Shown: piece after piece, positions 11,519 to 11,944 of the stretch
How the letters are laid out: every line of letters starts with the position of its first letter
Position numbering within the stretch: the stretch's first letter is position 1
Source: an uncultured Oscillospiraceae bacterium
Lineage (GTDB): Bacteria; Bacillota; Clostridia; Oscillospirales; Oscillospiraceae
Direction: 5' to 3'
Assembly (NCBI GenBank): GCA_934655935.1
Contig: CAKUHJ010000050.1
Span: 1 to 11,944 of the forward strand
DNA length: 11,944 nt
Translations under genes and position numbers: made by a program
Notes under the pieces: generated by a model
Told to the model about the DNA's origin: nothing
Seen by the model: the letters and a program-made list of their open reading frames with translations, nothing else
The model's database searches: none

Positions 11519-11944
11519 TTGAAATCAGTCAAAAAACCGATTCGTATTCTTTTTCTGGCGGCGCTGCTGGCGCTGAGCCTGAGCGGCCTTGCCTATGCGG
11601 ACGATATCGCACTGGACAAGACCTGCTCCTACGCGCTGAGCGCAGATGCGCTCACGCAGGACACGCAGACGCTGCGCGGCGTATACGTGGTCAGCGCGCC
11701 CTCCGGCGCGGCGGCAGAGCTTCGCCTGGCCGGGCGGACGCTCCGCGCGGGCGATGTGATTGCGGCCGATTCGCTGGACGACATGCTGCTTGCGCCGACG
11801 GGGCTGATGGAGGGCGAGTGCGCGCTGGTCTACCGGGCAATTACGACGCAGGGCCTTGCCCCGGCGCAGACGCTGCGCTTCCAGATTCTGTCCGGCAGGA
11901 ATCAGCCGCCGGTATGCGAGGATTCTACGTTTGAAACCTACAAG
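11519..11944 (+). CDS. Secreted protein with TTG start, N-terminal part only (runs off the window)
   Basis: A frame starting at TTG 11519 stays open to the window end (142 codons visible). The first 27 residues are a clear signal peptide: KSVKKPIR positive start, LFLAALLALSLSGL core, and AYA-DD cleavage site. Residues 28-125 form an exported domain I cannot name, with strand-like alternation (RGVYVVSAPSGAAAELRLAGRTLRAGDVI). The final residues, NQPPVCEDSTFETYK, resemble the segment that opens cadherin- or Ig-like cell-surface repeats in clostridial proteins, so a long repeat-bearing surface protein probably follows; that is inference. A different frame (from 11425) is also open here but has no ribosome site and no export signal. 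The gap to the XRE-TPR gene is 71 bases with no clear terminator or promoter, so it may belong to the same operon. Confidence 0.75.
   Translation, partial: MKSVKKPIRILFLAALLALSLSGLAYADDIALDKTCSYALSADALTQDTQTLRGVYVVSAPSGAAAELRLAGRTLRAGDVIAADSLDDMLLAPTGLMEGECALVYRAITTQGLAPAQTLRFQILSGRNQPPVCEDSTFETYK

Noticed and set aside
11425..11934. A plus-strand frame with an ATG start overlapping the secreted-protein gene
   Set aside because: It has no ribosome site, no signal or domain, and its product is Gly/Arg/Ala-rich. The TTG frame at 11519 has AGGAGG and a clear signal peptide.

Overview
The window looks like ordinary chromosome from a GC-rich (about 60% or more by eye) Gram-positive bacterium, most likely a gut-type member of the Clostridia. 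The reasons are strong Shine-Dalgarno sites (AGGAGG, AAAGGAG), a tRNA gene with encoded CCA, two apparent TTG starts, and a gene mix typical of that class: a DUF2284 protein, an OadG-type subunit, an XdhC-family protein, and secreted proteins with stalk-like domains. This placement is inference; no marker gene settles it. I see no transposase, integrase, phage gene, CRISPR array or rRNA.

Left part (1-2113, minus strand): a tRNA-Ala(GGC) gene with its own promoter and terminator. Upstream of it lies a two-gene unit made of an XRE-type DNA-binding protein fused to four predicted membrane helices, followed by a secreted protein with a copper-amine-oxidase-like domain and a NodB-like domain that has lost its metal-binding motifs. 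The unit's promoter has a perfect dyad over the -10 box and a small terminator-like hairpin directly behind the start point.

Middle (2167-8152): a DUF2284 cysteine-rich protein on the plus strand converges on an ABC exporter half-transporter (minus). The ABC gene diverges from a pseudouridine synthase whose 3' end overlaps an Ogt-type DNA repair methyltransferase. That pair runs tail to tail, with an 8-base overlap, into an N-acetylmuramoyl-alanine amidase-like protein with an SH3 domain (minus). Next comes a DEDDh exonuclease with a Cys-rich segment and an Arg-rich tail (plus), then a lone OadG-like small membrane subunit (minus). Two of the convergent junctions carry long perfect hairpins without a U-tract.

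Right part (8160-11944, plus strand): a shared regulatory region with two 19-base direct repeats exactly 31 bp apart separates oadG from a probable operon. The operon holds an XdhC/CoxI-family protein, an RlmI-type rRNA cytosine methyltransferase, an XRE regulator with a helical-repeat C-terminus, and the start of a secreted protein (TTG start) that is cut by the window edge.

Most genes are recognisable housekeeping or accessory families. I did not find a convincing new multi-gene system. The points most worth a second look are the two regulatory regions (2050-2113 and 8147-8278), the inactivated NodB-like protein in an operon with a membrane-bound regulator, and the amidase without its first zinc ligand.
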